Below, one piece after another: positions 10,407-23,559 of a DNA stretch of 64,000 nt. The position numbers were made by a program, and so were the translations under genes. The number at the start of each line of letters is the position of its first letter. Within the stretch, counting starts at the first letter, position 1. The notes under the pieces were generated by a model, which worked only from the letters and a program-made list of their open reading frames with translations, had not been told where the DNA came from and did no database searches. Source of the stretch: Drosophila miranda (taxonomy: Eukaryota > Arthropoda > Insecta > Diptera > Drosophilidae). The stretch covers positions 27,422,913-27,486,912 of the forward strand of contig NC_046677.1 in the NCBI RefSeq assembly GCF_003369915.1, written 5' to 3'.

Positions 10407-13400
10407 ATGCTAGAGGAGATGAAAACGGATCCTGTACTGACGAATTCCCGGCCAGAATTCAAAGCGATACCCAAACAGCTAAACAAGGTAGGAGGCTGCT
10501 GTAATATTCCCCCCGCGCGTCTGACTATTTTGAATCTCCCATGCAGCACTTGGCAAACCTTGGAGCGCCACATGTGGACTCGTTCGATGAGATGCTGACA
10601 GTGGGCCTGGATTTTGTGGCCAAGCACATGCCGGCCATCCAGATGCAAAGCCCGGCTGGAGAGCGTATCTCGCTGAAGGTGGAAAACATTTGGATAGCGA
10701 AGCCACAGGTGCCGCAGGATGTGATTGACGTACGAACACGTGAAATTTACCCAACAGACTCGCGCCAGCTGCACGCTTCCTACTCCGGCATGTGCTCTGT
10801 GCGGCTGGCATGGAGTGTGAATGGGCTGCAAAAGACGCCCATCAACATGGATCTGGGCGAGGTACCAGTGATGCTGCGATCAAAGGCCTGCAACCTTGGC
10901 AAGGGCACGCCACAGGAGATGGTGAAGCACGGCGAACACGACACCGAGTGGGGAGGGATCTTTGTGATACGTGGAAACGAGAAGATTGTCCGAATGCTGG
11001 TTCTCGTCAGGCGGAATCACCCCATCTGCGTGAAGCGTTCGACTTGGAAGGATCGTGGCCAGAACTTCAGTGATTTGGGCATAATGGTGCAGACGGTGCG
11101 GGACGATGAGTGCTCCTTCAGCAACGTTCTCCACTACCTCAACAACGGAACGGCCCGCTTCATGTTCTCCCACATCAAGCGCTTGTCCTACGTCCCAGTT
11201 TGCCTCATCCTCAAATGCTTGATGAACTACACGGACGAGGAGATCTACAACAGGCTGGTGCAAGGCTACGAGAAGGATCAGTACTACGTCTCCTCTGTCC
11301 AAACCATGCTAAGGGATGTCCACAACGAAGGTGTCTACACCCACGCCCAGTGCAGGTCCTTCATTGGCACCCTCTTCCGGTCTCGCTTCAACGTCGTGCC
11401 CGAGTGGCAGCCCGACGAGGACGTCACCGACTTTATTCTGCGAGAACGCATCTTGGTTCACCTGGACACCTACGAAGAGAAGTTCCAGCTAATCGTCTTT
11501 ATGGTGCAGAAGCTCTTCCAGTGCGCCCAGGGCAAGCACAAGGTGGAAAACGTTGACTCGGCCATGATGCAGGAAGTGCTGCTCCCCGGGCATTTGTACC
11601 AGAAGTATCTAGGGGAACGCATCGAGAACTGGGTCGCCATGGTGCGTCGCGTCCTCCAGAAAAAACTGTCCACACCAGACAGCCTCCTCACCAGCAGCAT
11701 CCTGACGCAATCTATGCGGCAAGCTGGCGGAGTGGGCAAGTCCATTGAATCTTTCTTGGCCACTGGCAACATTGCGAGCAACACGGGCCTCGGCCTCATG
11801 CAAAACAGCGGCCTGGTCATCATGGCTGAAAACATCAACCGCATGCGGTACATGTCCCACTTCCGGGCCATCCATCGTGGATCCTACTTCACCACGATGC
11901 GTACCACAGAGGCCCGCCAGTTGCTGCCCGACGCCTGGGGCTTCATCTGCCCCGTGCACACGCCCGATGGAACGCCCTGCGGCCTACTCAATCACTTGAC
12001 GCTGACCTGTGAGATATCCAAGCGTCCAGATTCTAAGCTGGTGCAGGTGAGTAGATGCTGCTCCACTTCTAGAGAACATAAATTTATTGCTCCTCCTTTT
12101 TCAGGCCATTCCTCCGAAGCTGATAGAAATGGGCATGCTCCCGCTGTCTTGCCAAAGGAATCCTGATTCCAAGATGTACGTGGTGCTCCTGGATGGCAAG
12201 CATCTGGGCCACATATTCCAGAGCGATGCCTGCAAGATAGTCGAGGATCTCCGCTACGAAAAGATAACCGGGGCGGTGCCTCAAATGATGGAGATCGGCT
12301 TCATTCCGTTCAAGAAGAATGGCCAGTTTCCCGGCTTATACCTGTCGACGGGTCCAGCCCGCATGATGCGTCCGGTGTGGAATATCAAGTGGAAACAGGT
12401 TGAGTATATCGGCACCCTGGAGCAGCTGTACATGGAGATAGCCATTGATCCGAAGGAGATGTATCCCGACTTCACGACCCACCTAGAGCTGGCGAAGACG
12501 CACTTCATGAGCAACCTGGCGAACCTCATTCCGATGCCGGACTACAACCAGTCGCCGCGTAACATGTACCAGTGCCAGATGGGAAAGCAGACGATGGGCA
12601 CGCCCTGCTTGAACTGGCCGAAGCAAGCGGCCAATAAGCTGTACCGCCTGCAGACCCCCGGGACGCCGCTCTTCCGGCCCGTGCACTACGACAACATCCA
12701 GCTGGACGACTTCGCGATGGGCACCAATGCCATTGTGGCGGTCATCTCCTACACGGGCTACGACATGGAGGATGCCATGATCATCAACAAGTCCGCCTAC
12801 GAGCGGGGCTTTGCCTACGGCAGCATCTACAAATCCAAGTTCGTGCAGCTCCCCAAGAAGAGCAGTTACTTTGCCCGCCATCCGCACATGCCGGAGCTGG
12901 CCAAGTACTTGGACACGGACGGACTGCCGCATCCCGGTGCCAAGCTCACCTTTGGCTGTCCCCTGTACTGCTACTTTGACGGTGAGGTGGCAACCTACAA
13001 GGTGGAGAAGATGGACGAGAAGGAGGAATGCTTTGTGGATAGCATCCGACAGTTGGGCAGTTTCGACCTTACACCCAAGAAGACCGTGTGCATAACACTG
13101 AGGGTGCCACGTCCGGCCACAATTGGCGACAAGTTTGCGTCGAGGGCTGGGCAGAAGGGTATCTGTTCCCAGAAGTATCCCGCCGAGGATCTGCCCTTCA
13201 CGGAGTCGGGCATGATACCCGACATCGTGTTCAATCCCCACGGCTTTCCCTCCCGTATGACAATCGCCATGATGATCGAGACGATGGCCGGCAAGAGCGC
13301 TGCCGTTCATGGCGGCGTCTACGACGCCACACCCTTCCGCTTCTCGGAGAAGAATACGGCCATCGACTACTTTGGCAAGATGCTGGAGGCCGGTGGCTAC

Positions 13401-13904
13401 AATTACTACGGCACGGAGCGCCTCTACTCGGGCGTGGACGGACGCGAGATGACGGCGGACATCTTCTTCGGCGTGGTCCACTATCAGCGCCTGCGCCACA
13501 TGGTCTTCGACAAGTGGCAGGTGCGCTCCACGGGCACCGTCGAGGCCCGCACCCAGCAGCCCATCAAGGGACGCAAGCGAGGAGGTGGTGTCCGTTTCGG
13601 AGAGATGGAGCGCGACGCCCTGATATCACACGGAGCTGCTTTCCTGCTGCAGGACCGCCTATTCCACAACTCGGACAAGACGCACACTCTGGTGTGCCAT
13701 AGTTGCGGCTCTATTCTGTCGCCGATGCAGCAGATCGTCAAGCGGAACGAGCGAGGCGGTCTCTCCTCCAAGCCGCAAACGTGTCGCCTGTGCGGGGACA
13801 GCAGCTCAGTTTCCATGATCGAAATTCCCTTCTCCTTCAAGTTCCTGGTCACCGAGCTGAGTTCGGTGAACATCAATGCGAGATTCAAGCTGAACAAAAT
13901 ATGA
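10407..13904 (+). CDS. RpI135: RNA polymerase I second-largest subunit (Rpb2 family)
   Basis: Exons 10407-10487, 10547-12046 and 12105-13904 join in phase 0 to give 1126 aa, typical of the fly Pol I 135-kDa subunit. It forms half of the active-site cleft of Pol I, making pre-rRNA in the nucleolus. Rpb2-type landmarks are visible in order: the start MLEEMKTDPVLTNSRPEFK, the fork region RQAGGVG...GNIASNTGLGLMQ, the PVHTPDGTPCGLLNH block, the hybrid-binding GDKFASRAGQKGICSQ and NPHGFPSRMTI blocks, GRKRGGGVRFGEMERD, and a C-terminal zinc ribbon CHSCG...CRLCGD. Introns are 59 and 58 bp. It is intact. The ATTAAA at 13974-13979 is the likely poly-A signal. Confidence 0.97.
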
Positions 13905-13973
13905 TGCGATTGCCCAATATATTGTTAAAGCCAGAGTTTAGACCATATGTATCCGTTTTTACACTATCCCCCC

Positions 13974-13979
13974 ATTAAA
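13974..13979 (+). terminator. RpI135: RpI135 polyadenylation signal
   Basis: ATTAAA 70 nt past the TGA of RpI135. Confidence 0.5.
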
Positions 13980-15780
13980 GATGATACAAAAAATTCATGT
14001 ACCGAAAGGTGTTGCTCATTCAGATATTATATCTACCATAATGGTCGAAATTTGTGGGGATATTTATCATGTGAAGCTATAATTTTTAGATGATCTGGTA
14101 TGCATTTTTTTTAGAGACGATGGTATGCTATGTGATTGGCAGAAATCTTTAAAGACTTCCTAGCCAATGAACTCTCACTCTGAATGGTTTCAATTTATAT
14201 TTATTTATTTATTTAAATACATATTTGTTTACGTTTACAGATAAATTCCTGCATTTGCTATATGTAGTTTTGTGGTTTTCAGTATTGGTTTGTAGTCGGT
14301 CTATCTGTTGTGTCAGCTGTATCTGTATCTGTGGTGTTTGTGTTGGTTTTTCCATGGAATTGTTGTGGAATTTGTGTAACAATTTAACTATTGCACTTTA
14401 TATAAAACGCACGTATCCGAAGGGCATGCAAATCAGATGGAAAGAGAGTCTGAGAGTCTAGATGGTATACATAATATGGGTATAAGTGTGGGTGACAATT
14501 GCCATTATCGGTATTTCAGTATTCAGTAATCTATATAATGTATATTTAGTTTACAATTCTTTGTTCTTCTTTGCTTCGACTGCCTCTGCAACAGATATTA
14601 TGGCTTGCTTGCTGTATCTGCATCTGCATCGGGATTAGTTTTAATACTTGGTGCTATATAAATCGCCACGCACCCCCTGTCCTGGTTGGGGGGTACGGTA
14701 CCGAGGCGGCACAACATGTAGTTTTATCAGTTATCTATGGTACATATACGAAACGAAATAATACACAAAGGATCAATCGAAAAATTCTTCTATAAGTATA
14801 ATATTTTTGTTTTTGTTTTGTTTTAATGTTTCTTTCGCTTTTTCGTTTCGTGACCGAATTTTCGTTAAATCTTTTTAGGGGTTGCTCAACAATGTTTCAA
14901 TCAAAAAGGTATCTGCCTTCGTCCTCTAATTATTTGTCTATTATTTAATGAGATTTCCATCCACTGATCCGCCGATCCTCCGATCTTCTTGCTCCTCCAA
15001 CATTCTCAATCCTCGCGATCCGATCTCTCAATCAAAAAACACTAAACATGAATTTCGTTAATGCAATTGCAATAATCAATATGTATAAATATTTAGATAA
15101 CGATTTGCATATTTGTCATTTGCATTCTTTATATGTATCTTTATAATTCCGCTGCAAGCTTTATCTTTCATCGTTTTTTTTTTGTTTGTTTTCTTTTCTG
15201 TTTTTATTACAACGACGTATATACTAGGTATATGTATGTGGTTTTTGTATGAATGTATAGTATGGTATATAATATCCAATTGCTACTGCCTCGAAATGAT
15301 GCAACAATATATAATGTTTGTCATACAGTTTAAACATAATCTAATTATGTCTCTCTCTTTACTTTCTTTCTTTCCTACTATGAACTTTTGAGCTTAACAT
15401 TTACAAAGAATTCTGATGCGGACTCTGTGATTCGGGATTGTGGGTTTAGGAATTAGGCATGGGTTTACAAAAAGAATATTCAAAACATAGGCATACGCAT
15501 GGGGTACAAAAAGGGAGTAGCACCAGCAAGAGGCAGAGGAGTAGAGGTGTCTCTTGCTGCTGAAGAAGATAGACAATAGGTACGTGTGAAGAGAAGAGAA
15601 GTGCGGCTGTGTGGAAGATCGGTCATGGGAGGGGCGGCGGCGTACATAACTAAGGGCTCGACATCGTTCTGCTGCGTTGATATTTCTCTAGGTGTTTAGG
15701 ATTGTGCATTGTAAAGTGGTTTTGCCGTAGCGTAGCTCTTCTCCCTCCTCCGGACATCTTTCCTGTCCCATGATTGTGGC
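13980..15780. other. AP-2alpha: Probable long AP-2alpha 3'UTR
   Basis: AT-rich, no convincing ORF. Minus-strand AATAAA copies near 14215-14195 could end the AP-2alpha transcript, giving a 3'UTR of about 1.5 kb. TATCTG repeats and T-runs are present. No RNA gene was recognised. Confidence 0.45.
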
Positions 15781-18700
15781 TTAAAACTGATCCGCCAACA
15801 GATCGCAAATTTCCCGTGTCACCGTCTCCTTGCTGGCCCGCACAGTCAATCGGAACATCTATAAATACAGAAAGGGCACAAGATTAGTTTCAGACGAAAG
15901 TCAACGAGGAGCGGCTTTTACCTGTGCCTGCTTATTCGGCTCTAGTCGCATCAGACAGCCCACCTGCTGCGATTGCGTGTGTATGATTCCCGCACAGACC
16001 ATATTATCCGGATTGGGATCCACAGAATCGAGCAGCTGCATTCCAAAGCCCATCAGTTTGTTCCGTGCCCCAGGCAGATCCAGCGGCTGGGCAGCCTTGA
16101 ACACTTTCTGTGATCGTTGTTGTTCCCTAAAAAGAGGAAAGTGTTTTATTAATTTATTCATTCATTCATCGAGCAGCGGCACTATTTACCCGCTTAGGTT
16201 CTTCCATCGGGCAAAGAAGGACTCGGCATTCATTTCGGTTGGCTCGAAGAACTTGTTCACGCTCAGCGGCAGCTTGATGCTGAACTTCTGCTGGGTGCCG
16301 TTGTAGCGGAAACTGATCTCAATGGTTGGCGCATCGGCGTAGTCCTCGATACACTCAGCCGTGAGCAGCTGTTGGATTTGTGCGCCGGCCTCCAGGGTCG
16401 GCTCCACTGCTTTCATCTGTACGTTCAGCTTGAGCGTCTCCTCAGCGGACCATTGCAGCACGGGATTGAAGTTCTACAAGAAACGAAAATGAAATTTAAG
16501 CCTGCAGAGGACTACTCTTTCAAGATGGACTCTTACCGAGAGGGGGACCTGTGTCTTGTTACCATAGAAGAGGCCTAGCCGCCCCAGGTTCTGCCTGAAT
16601 TCGCTCTTCACGCCAATCTGTAGCATCTCGTTCTCGAAGAGCACACCGTTATTCTTGAACAAGAACTTCTTGGTGTTGTATACGGCACTGGAGTTGTTAT
16701 TGCTGCCGTAGATGTCGCCCAGGACATCGATGAGGGTGCTGTTGCTGTTGCTTCCCACATTGTTGGCCGGCGGCGTGCTCAGGCCGAGCAGATCTGTGTT
16801 GGCATTGCTGTTGTTCAGTTTGCTGTGAGAGTTGTTCACGTGCACGTTGTTCTGGAGGACCGAACCCGGTCCCGAGGTCGGAGCGGGGCTCTTCGACTCC
16901 CGGATCTCGTTTTCTGGCACTCGACCCGGCTTCTTCTTCTTGAGCACGGCCAGAATGGAGCTCTCGCGCTCTGGGAACGAGGGCATCTCTTCTAGAACGG
17001 TGGCCAGCACATCCGTGGAGGCCACAATGCTCAGCTGCAAATACTCGCTGGCCCGCTGCTGCAGCTCCGCGTCGGCCGAACGGAGATTGCTGTGTTGCCT
17101 GAACACGTCCTGGATGTTGGTGCGGATCTCTGGGAACAGATTGATGAACTTGATGTAGGTAGAAAGGAGCAAGGCCCGCGTCATGGGCGAGCACAGATGG
17201 TACTTGGAGTGCAGCAGCTTAAACTGCACGAGAGGCGCCGAGCGGGAGTCCCCTGCGATCAGATTGCCAAACTCTCCGAGGATGTAGCCGCCCACCTTGA
17301 CCATATTCTCGTGACAGGCAGGGGCCTGCAGAGCCTCGAACACGGTCTTGGCTGCATAGCCCTGCACCTCCTCGCGATTGATGACGATCTGGATGACGCG
17401 GTACCAGACCTCCTCCGACACATAGTCGCCAGCGATGCGAATGAGATTGAGGATCACATCCACGTACCTGTAGGGTAGAATAAATCAAGTAAGAAGGGAT
17501 TCTACAACAGAGTTTAGATCCGGGTCTTACCAGGTGTAATCTGTGGCGTATTTCTCGGCGAGTATGGCCACCTTGAGCACCATCTCCTCGCGTATGGAGT
17601 AGTCGGCCGTTTCCAGGTAGTTGAGCATCTCCTGGACAATCTCCTCGGCATTGCCGCGATCGCACATCGCGTACAGCAGATCGACGGCCATCTGGCGCAC
17701 GGAAACGTCCTTCTCCATCTTCATGGAGAGTATGACCACCTCCTGATGCTTCTTGACCTCCTCGTGGGAGAACTCCGAGGTGGCCAAATGGCACATGGAC
17801 TCGAGGGCCAGGTAGCGCAAGTTCGTCTCCCGATTGCTGAGAAACTGGCCCAACTGGTTGCAGGCGCGCACGAGAAGATTGGGCTCGCTGTCGCTGTGAA
17901 TGATCAGATTGATGGCCTCGAAGAGGACGGCGTTCTTGGCGTTTGAATGCTGCACCTTCTTGCTCTTGGGCGGCTCCTGAGCCTTGTTGAGGATCGTCTC
18001 GAGGGTCTCATTAAGGCGAGCCCTAACTCCCGCCTCCTCGGTCACGGGATTGTAGTTCTGCAACAGCCGGAGTAGCTTCACGGACAGCCAGGGGGCCGGC
18101 ACAAAGTAGTACGTGTAATCCTGCAAATCTGTGTAGCTGGCAGTCACGATCCTCGAGAGCCGCGACACGGCCAAATTCACGCAGCCCTTGTACTCGTCCG
18201 GATTACACTTGACCAGGGCGTCAATCAGCGATGTGGCAGCAGTCACCACGCCCATGTGCTGGTCATTGAGCAAGTGGATGATGCGCGAGGTCCACTCGCC
18301 GCCGGGTATGATGTCAGGCGATGATCGGAATAGCCGCAGCAGGCACAGAGCAGCCGACTGCTTCACCACGTCCATGGTGTCCCCAGAAACAAGCAGTTTG
18401 GGTATCTCGTTCGAAAACGACTCGGCCATGTCCCGGCTCCCAATATTGGCGATGCACTGCAGCGCCAGGTTCACATGCACCGGATTCCTCGACTGCAAAT
18501 CATTCTTGATCGACTGGATGATGAGGCGGATCAAGTCGCTGTTTGTGTTGACCAGCACCGAAATGAATAGGTATCCCTGAAAAGGAGAAAAGAATTATTG
18601 AATGTCTTCAAGAGATCCTCTGGGTGTCCACTTACGATCTGCTTTTCTGAGTATTTGTTGGAGGACAGCAGATTGACCGCCTCCATGTGGCCAAAGTCAA

Positions 18701-19474
18701 TGTCATGGCCAAGGAGAAAGATGAATAGCAGCTTGCAAACATATTTCTTCTTCTGGTAGCCATCCAGGGTTTTGTCTCCTTTAAATTTGCTCCGTATATT
18801 GGCCAACTCCTTGTTTATGCGTTTGACCTCCGCTTCTTTGCTTTTACCTGTAAACGGCAGAAAAGGTAAATGGGTCAAGGTCATAAAAGGAGAATTTCAG
18901 ACGCAGTAGCGGAAGGCCAGCTTTCTTTTCCCCGTCAGTAGACATATGATCGATTAATGGAGAGTGATGTGTATGACTCTCACTCTAAAAAGGTCTCTTT
19001 TCCTCTCTCTGTGTGTCTCTTTGTGGTCACATAGGCGCCAATTAGTACCAGTCACCAAAAGTGGAGACTCTTGGAGACCCTATGCTGTGGAGAGAGGAAA
19101 CCAGTAACGGCAGCATGACTATAATGCGGACAGAGTTACGAATACGATACGTTACGCGGAGCAAACAACAACAATTGTCGTCGGGTACTCTCTCATACAC
19201 AATAAAATATGCTATGCATACACACAAACACATATGTATGTACGTGTGTCGAGTGTGATGCTCCTCTCAGTAATTGATCAAGAAATGGCGCTGATTCCGC
19301 CCCTATGAATGAATTTGGATAAGAAAAGCTGGTTCTGCTCTGCTCACTGATAAATTAAATTTAAATGCAAGCAATTTACTGGAGAGTTATTTTATTTTTG
19401 TGTTACTTACAGTTTCTTATATCCGATATAAACACTGCCAGGCCTCTCATGCCATCCCCCCGCACCGGCGCCAT
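15781..19474 (-). CDS. AP-2alpha: AP-2 adaptor complex subunit alpha (alpha-adaptin)
   Basis: Seven coding exons: 19474-19411, 18847-18636, 18576-17531, 17467-16537, 16473-16190, 16126-15922, 15858-15781, total 939 aa. All phases agree and the product is colinear with alpha-adaptin. It is the large subunit of plasma-membrane AP-2, linking PIP2, cargo and clathrin in endocytosis. The first exon encodes [21 protein letters not shown]; the codon for the next Cys is split by the intron. Residues about 25-600 are the alpha-helical trunk ([39 protein letters not shown]). About 625-700 is a Ser/Asn-rich hinge with a glycine-proline variant stretch. The rest is the appendage, ending [11 protein letters not shown]. 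The tiny first exon is too short for ordinary ORF scans and is separated by a 563-bp intron. Confidence 0.97.
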
Positions 19475-20681
19475 TGTAGTTAGCTTGTTAATTTTCGCTG
19501 GTTTTATGCAAACTGGGGGGCGCAAGAAATATCTGCCTGGGAGGCGGCCGAGTCTCGAGACGCTCTTATCGGCTCGAACTCGACGACAACAACAGCAAAA
19601 GCGACGGCGACGGAGTGGGGTATTTTATTTGATTGCAAGCAAAATAGCCGCTTATTTCGCTTAGTGTAGCTCCGCCGTTCTGTAGAAATTCTCTTTCAGA
19701 CCTGTTGGAGAGTCACATATTAGGGGCTGATCAGTGGGGGGAAATAGAGAAATAAAAGAATCGCTTGCAAATGAACCCTGACATTTGGGGGCTTTCCGCG
19801 AGTGGGGAGAGGGAGAGAGAACGATGCCGCTGTCGATGCCGCCCCCGCGCACTTTTGGCAAGCACTCTTGCAACTTTGGCACTGCCACAACAGCAGCAAC
19901 ACAACTGATAAAGATTCAGATTCAGAGCTTCACCAACAACGACGACGACGATGACCTCGGGACCGCACTTTTATCGCCTGCACTCCCGAACGTTTGCGTT
20001 TGCATTTATTTGGGGGACCGCAACCGCTAACACGACCGCGACCACCGGATCCACCGGCTTCTGGCTTCTAGCTTCTGATCCGTTTTGGGGTCTTTGTTGC
20101 TGCCTTTGTGCACTCGTTCGCTTTCACGTCACGTCACTTTATATTTTTTTCTTCGCGAGATGACGAAGTCATTTTATTGGCACAAACCGAAACAAACATT
20201 AATGGGCGTATGTGTTTTTCCATGGGGCTTTGGGTTCGACTTGCGGCTGCTTACTTTTTATGCTTAAATAGTACACACGATCCCGATGAGAGGCGACCCG
20301 CAGTGAAAAATGGTTGGTGGTTTGGCTCGGCTGGCGTTGGTTGTGCTGGAATTTTGTATTAGTTGCTCCGTTTGCGGCTTGGGCTCTCTCAGGGCTTCGT
20401 TTTTTCAGGGTGTTGGCTGCGGAATGTTTGTGGCGAGTACTCGTTTTATGTAACTCCACCTGGTTGGCGATTTACTTTGATATTTGCTGCTTTTTTGTTG
20501 TAAACTATTGCCAAATGCACAGCAATTCACTAAAACGAAAATTTCTATTGATTTTTCTTCTCTCTCTGCCTAGGACTAGAGCCACCTAGCAGGCGCAAGT
20601 GTCCAAAATAGTGTGGCGAAACGCCTAAACCATCGGAATATGCCAGGGCTGCAAAAAAAAAATGCAAGGTGCAAGTCGTCG

Positions 20682-20689
20682 TGACGTCA
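20682..20689. promoter_or_regulatory. CRE palindrome
   Basis: TGACGTCA, extended as GTGACGTCAC at 20681-20690; a full CREB/ATF-type site about 580 bp upstream of the ebi ATG. Confidence 0.5.
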
Positions 20690-20851
20690 CACATTCAAAT
20701 GTTAATTATTTTGTTTAAGCGTTTCTAGAAATTTCGTTGGCAATTAAATTAAGGATACTTAATTGTGCTGTGAATAAATCTTGACATCTTCTTACATGCA
20801 CGCACCTGAGAAAAACACTTGCGTATTTGCTGTATCGCAGCGCTACACTTC

Positions 20852-20859
20852 TGACGTCA
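20852..20859. promoter_or_regulatory. CRE palindrome
   Basis: A second exact TGACGTCA, about 410 bp upstream of the ebi ATG. Confidence 0.5.
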
Positions 20860-21267
20860 TGTGTGAAGTGAAGAAAAAGCCGCACCGAGTCACCTCACGC
20901 GCGTGACCGTATGCCTGAACTCCGCCATTTTTTTGCGCGTTTCAGGGCTGCGATGCGTAGTTTTTATTTGAGAAAAAAATATGTAAAATGCTCTTGCGTT
21001 TCAAAGTGAATCGGGAATTTTAGAAAACAGGCCGGATCCACCGAAACTAGAAGCCACATAGCGACGTCACAACATCAAGCAGCCCCCATCCGATTTCTGG
21101 AGAGGAGCAAAGAACGCGTGCTAAATGCAGACGCATGTGTTACGCAGTGCCGTGTTATCTCCCTCGTCATTGCCGCCGCCGCCACAATAATTGGACGTTG
21201 TCCACAGAGTGCTCCTAGGACCTGAAGTGCATAAAAAAGAAACTGGAAGAGTGCGCCCCTGGTAGCC

Positions 21268-23480
21268 ATGAGTTTTTCCAGCGACGAGGTAAACTTCCTT
21301 GTTTACCGATATCTGCAGGAGTCGGGTGAGTCTGGGATGGATTACCCCTCGCACACCATTGCCATCGTTTAGTCATTGCTGATTCTTTGTGTTGTAGGCT
21401 TTCTGCACTCCTCCTACGTGTTTGGCATTGAGTCGCACATCTCGCAGAGCAATATCAACGGAGCCCTGGTGCCGCCGGCCGCCCTGCTAACCATCTTACA
21501 GAAGGGTCTCCTCTACACAGAGGTGGAGTGGAGCGTCGGCGAAGACGGCGAGGTGGCGCGCCCCATTGAGGGCCTATCCCTGATCGATGCTGTGATGCCG
21601 GAAGTGAAGCCGCCCAAGCCGGTGGTGAAAACGGAGCCTTGCAAACCAGGCGTGGACTCCACTGCGCCGACAGCCACAAATGCCAACAGCAGTGTGAAGG
21701 CCGAGATTAAGGTGGAGCCGGGTACGGTCAATGCGGGGGCCACAAAGTCATCCAGCAGCACCACAGGCACCACCACGCCAACAGAGTCCACCAACGAGGT
21801 GGACTCCAGTGGGAGTGCTACAGCCACTGCCATTAACGCTGCCAGCGGGGCAAGCAACGGCAATGGTACCCAGGCAGCCACTGCCGGCTCCACCAACGCC
21901 ACAGCCCCAGCTGCAGGCGATTCCTCCGCAACAGCCGCCAGCGGAGCCAACAAAAAGGCCAACTCCAGTGAGCCCGGCAGTTCGACGGCGGTCAACAATA
22001 CGGGCAATGCAAATGCAACGAGTACAGACGACGCCGCCTCATCCACATCCACCAACGGCAACAGCAACACCTCCAGCAGTGCCGAGCAACCGTCAAGCGG
22101 CGCCGCTCCGGTCGGAGCCGCTGTCTCGACTTCCAATCCCGATACAGCTGCAGCCGCCGGAGGAACCGCCGCCGCGGGGGCCAAAACATCCACTGCGGCC
22201 GTCACAATACGAGTGGGAACCCAGCCCAACAATGTTGCGGCGGGCACAGCCACAGCTCAGAGCTCAGCTCCCAGCGGGACCATCTCCTCCTCCACGGGAG
22301 GCACCCCTGCCCCCGTCGAGGCCATGGAGATTGACCAGAGCATCGAGATACCCGAGTCCAAGGCCCGCGTGCTGCGTGGCCACGAGAGCGAGGTGTTCAT
22401 CTGTGCCTGGAATCCCAGTCGGGACCTTCTGGCCAGTGGCTCTGGCGACAGTACTGCACGCATCTGGGACATGTCCGATGCAAACACCAATTCCAATCAG
22501 CTGGTGCTGAGGCACTGCATCCAGAAGGGCGGAGCAGAGGTGCCCAGCAACAAAGATGTCACATCCCTGGACTGGAATGTAAGTAGACGTCTCAGTAGTC
22601 GATATCCCAGAATTAAAATACATTTTCCTTCCAGTGCGATGGGTCGCTGCTGGCCACGGGAAGCTACGATGGCTATGCGCGCATCTGGAAAACAGATGGC
22701 CGCTTGGCCTCGACTCTGGGTCAGCACAAGGGACCGATTTTCGCTCTCAAGTGGAACAAATGCGGCAACTACATTCTCTCCGCCGGAGTGGACAAAACAA
22801 CAATCATTTGGGACGCTTCCACGGGCCAGTGCACGCAACAATTCGCCTTCCATAGTGCCCCTGCCCTGGACGTCGACTGGCAGACGAATCAGGCTTTTGC
22901 GTCGTGCAGTACGGATCAACGGATACACGTGTGTCGGCTTGGCGTGAACGAGCCGATAAAGACTTTCCGGGGCCACACCAACGAGGTGAACGCAATCAAG
23001 TGGTGTCCGCAGGGCCAGCTACTGGCCTCCTGTTCAGACGACATGACACTGAAGATCTGGAGCATGAATCGGGATCGTTGCTGTCACGACCTGCAGGCGC
23101 ATTCCAAGGAGATCTACACGATAAAGTGGTCTCCCACGGGGCCGGGGACGAACAATCCGAATACGAATCTTATTCTCGCCTCGGCCTCCTTCGACTCCAC
23201 TGTGCGGCTGTGGGACGTGGAGCGGGGTAGCTGCATCCACACGCTCACCAAGCACACGGAGCCCGTCTACTCGGTGGCCTTCAGTCCCGACGGCAAACAC
23301 CTTGCCTCGGGCAGCTTCGACAAGTGCGTGCACATATGGAGCACGCAAACCGGGCAGCTGGTCCACAGCTACAAGGGAACCGGCGGCATCTTCGAGGTCT
23401 GCTGGAACTCCAAGGGCACCAAGGTGGGCGCCAGTGCCTCCGACGGCAGTGTGTTCGTTCTCGACCTGCGGAAGTTCTGA
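21268..23480 (+). CDS. ebi: Ebi, TBL1/TBLR1-type WD40 corepressor protein
   Basis: Exons 21268-21325, 21398-22578 and 22635-23480 give 694 aa. The N-terminus ([24 protein letters not shown]) is a LisH motif followed by the TBL1-type F-box-like segment. Residues about 110-330 form an Ala/Ser/Thr/Asn-rich low-complexity linker. From about 335 to the end lie eight WD40 repeats ([45 protein letters not shown] and others). Ebi acts with SMRTER/HDAC3 in transcriptional repression and derepression downstream of EGFR and Notch signalling, and in snail-dependent repression; this is established for the fly gene. Introns are 72 and 56 bp. The start was chosen from family similarity. The frame stays open for 25 codons past the TGA (see findings). 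Confidence 0.97.
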
Positions 23481-23553
23481 TCCTCGGCTCCCAATGGCGT
23501 TGTGGACACACCATCAGCGCCAGCCCGCGTCCAGGAGATCCTGAGTTTTGTCT

Positions 23554-23559
23554 ATTAAA
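23554..23559 (+). terminator. ebi: ebi polyadenylation signal candidate
   Basis: ATTAAA 73 nt after the ebi TGA; it overlaps the next in-frame TAA at 23556-23558. Confidence 0.45.

Larger units (their letters stand above)
19475..21267. other. Divergent promoter region, AP-2alpha and ebi
   Basis: AP-2alpha reads left from 19474 and ebi right from 21268. It contains perfect CRE palindromes TGACGTCA at 20682-20689 and 20852-20859, a near-copy CGACGTCA at 21062-21069, and two overlapping ACGTCA half-sites near 20127-20136. No ORF has fly coding character. Start sites of both transcripts are not resolved. Confidence 0.55.

Noticed and set aside
12483-13499. Long antisense ORF (338 codons) across RpI135
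   Set aside because: It is the reverse frame of a conserved coding exon with GC-rich third positions, which commonly leaves antisense frames open. The sense product is unmistakable.
20576-20595. CTCF-like sequence CCACCTAGCAGGCGC between AP-2alpha and ebi
   Set aside because: Resembles the CTCF core but differs at two or more key positions; not reportable without a matrix score or ChIP.
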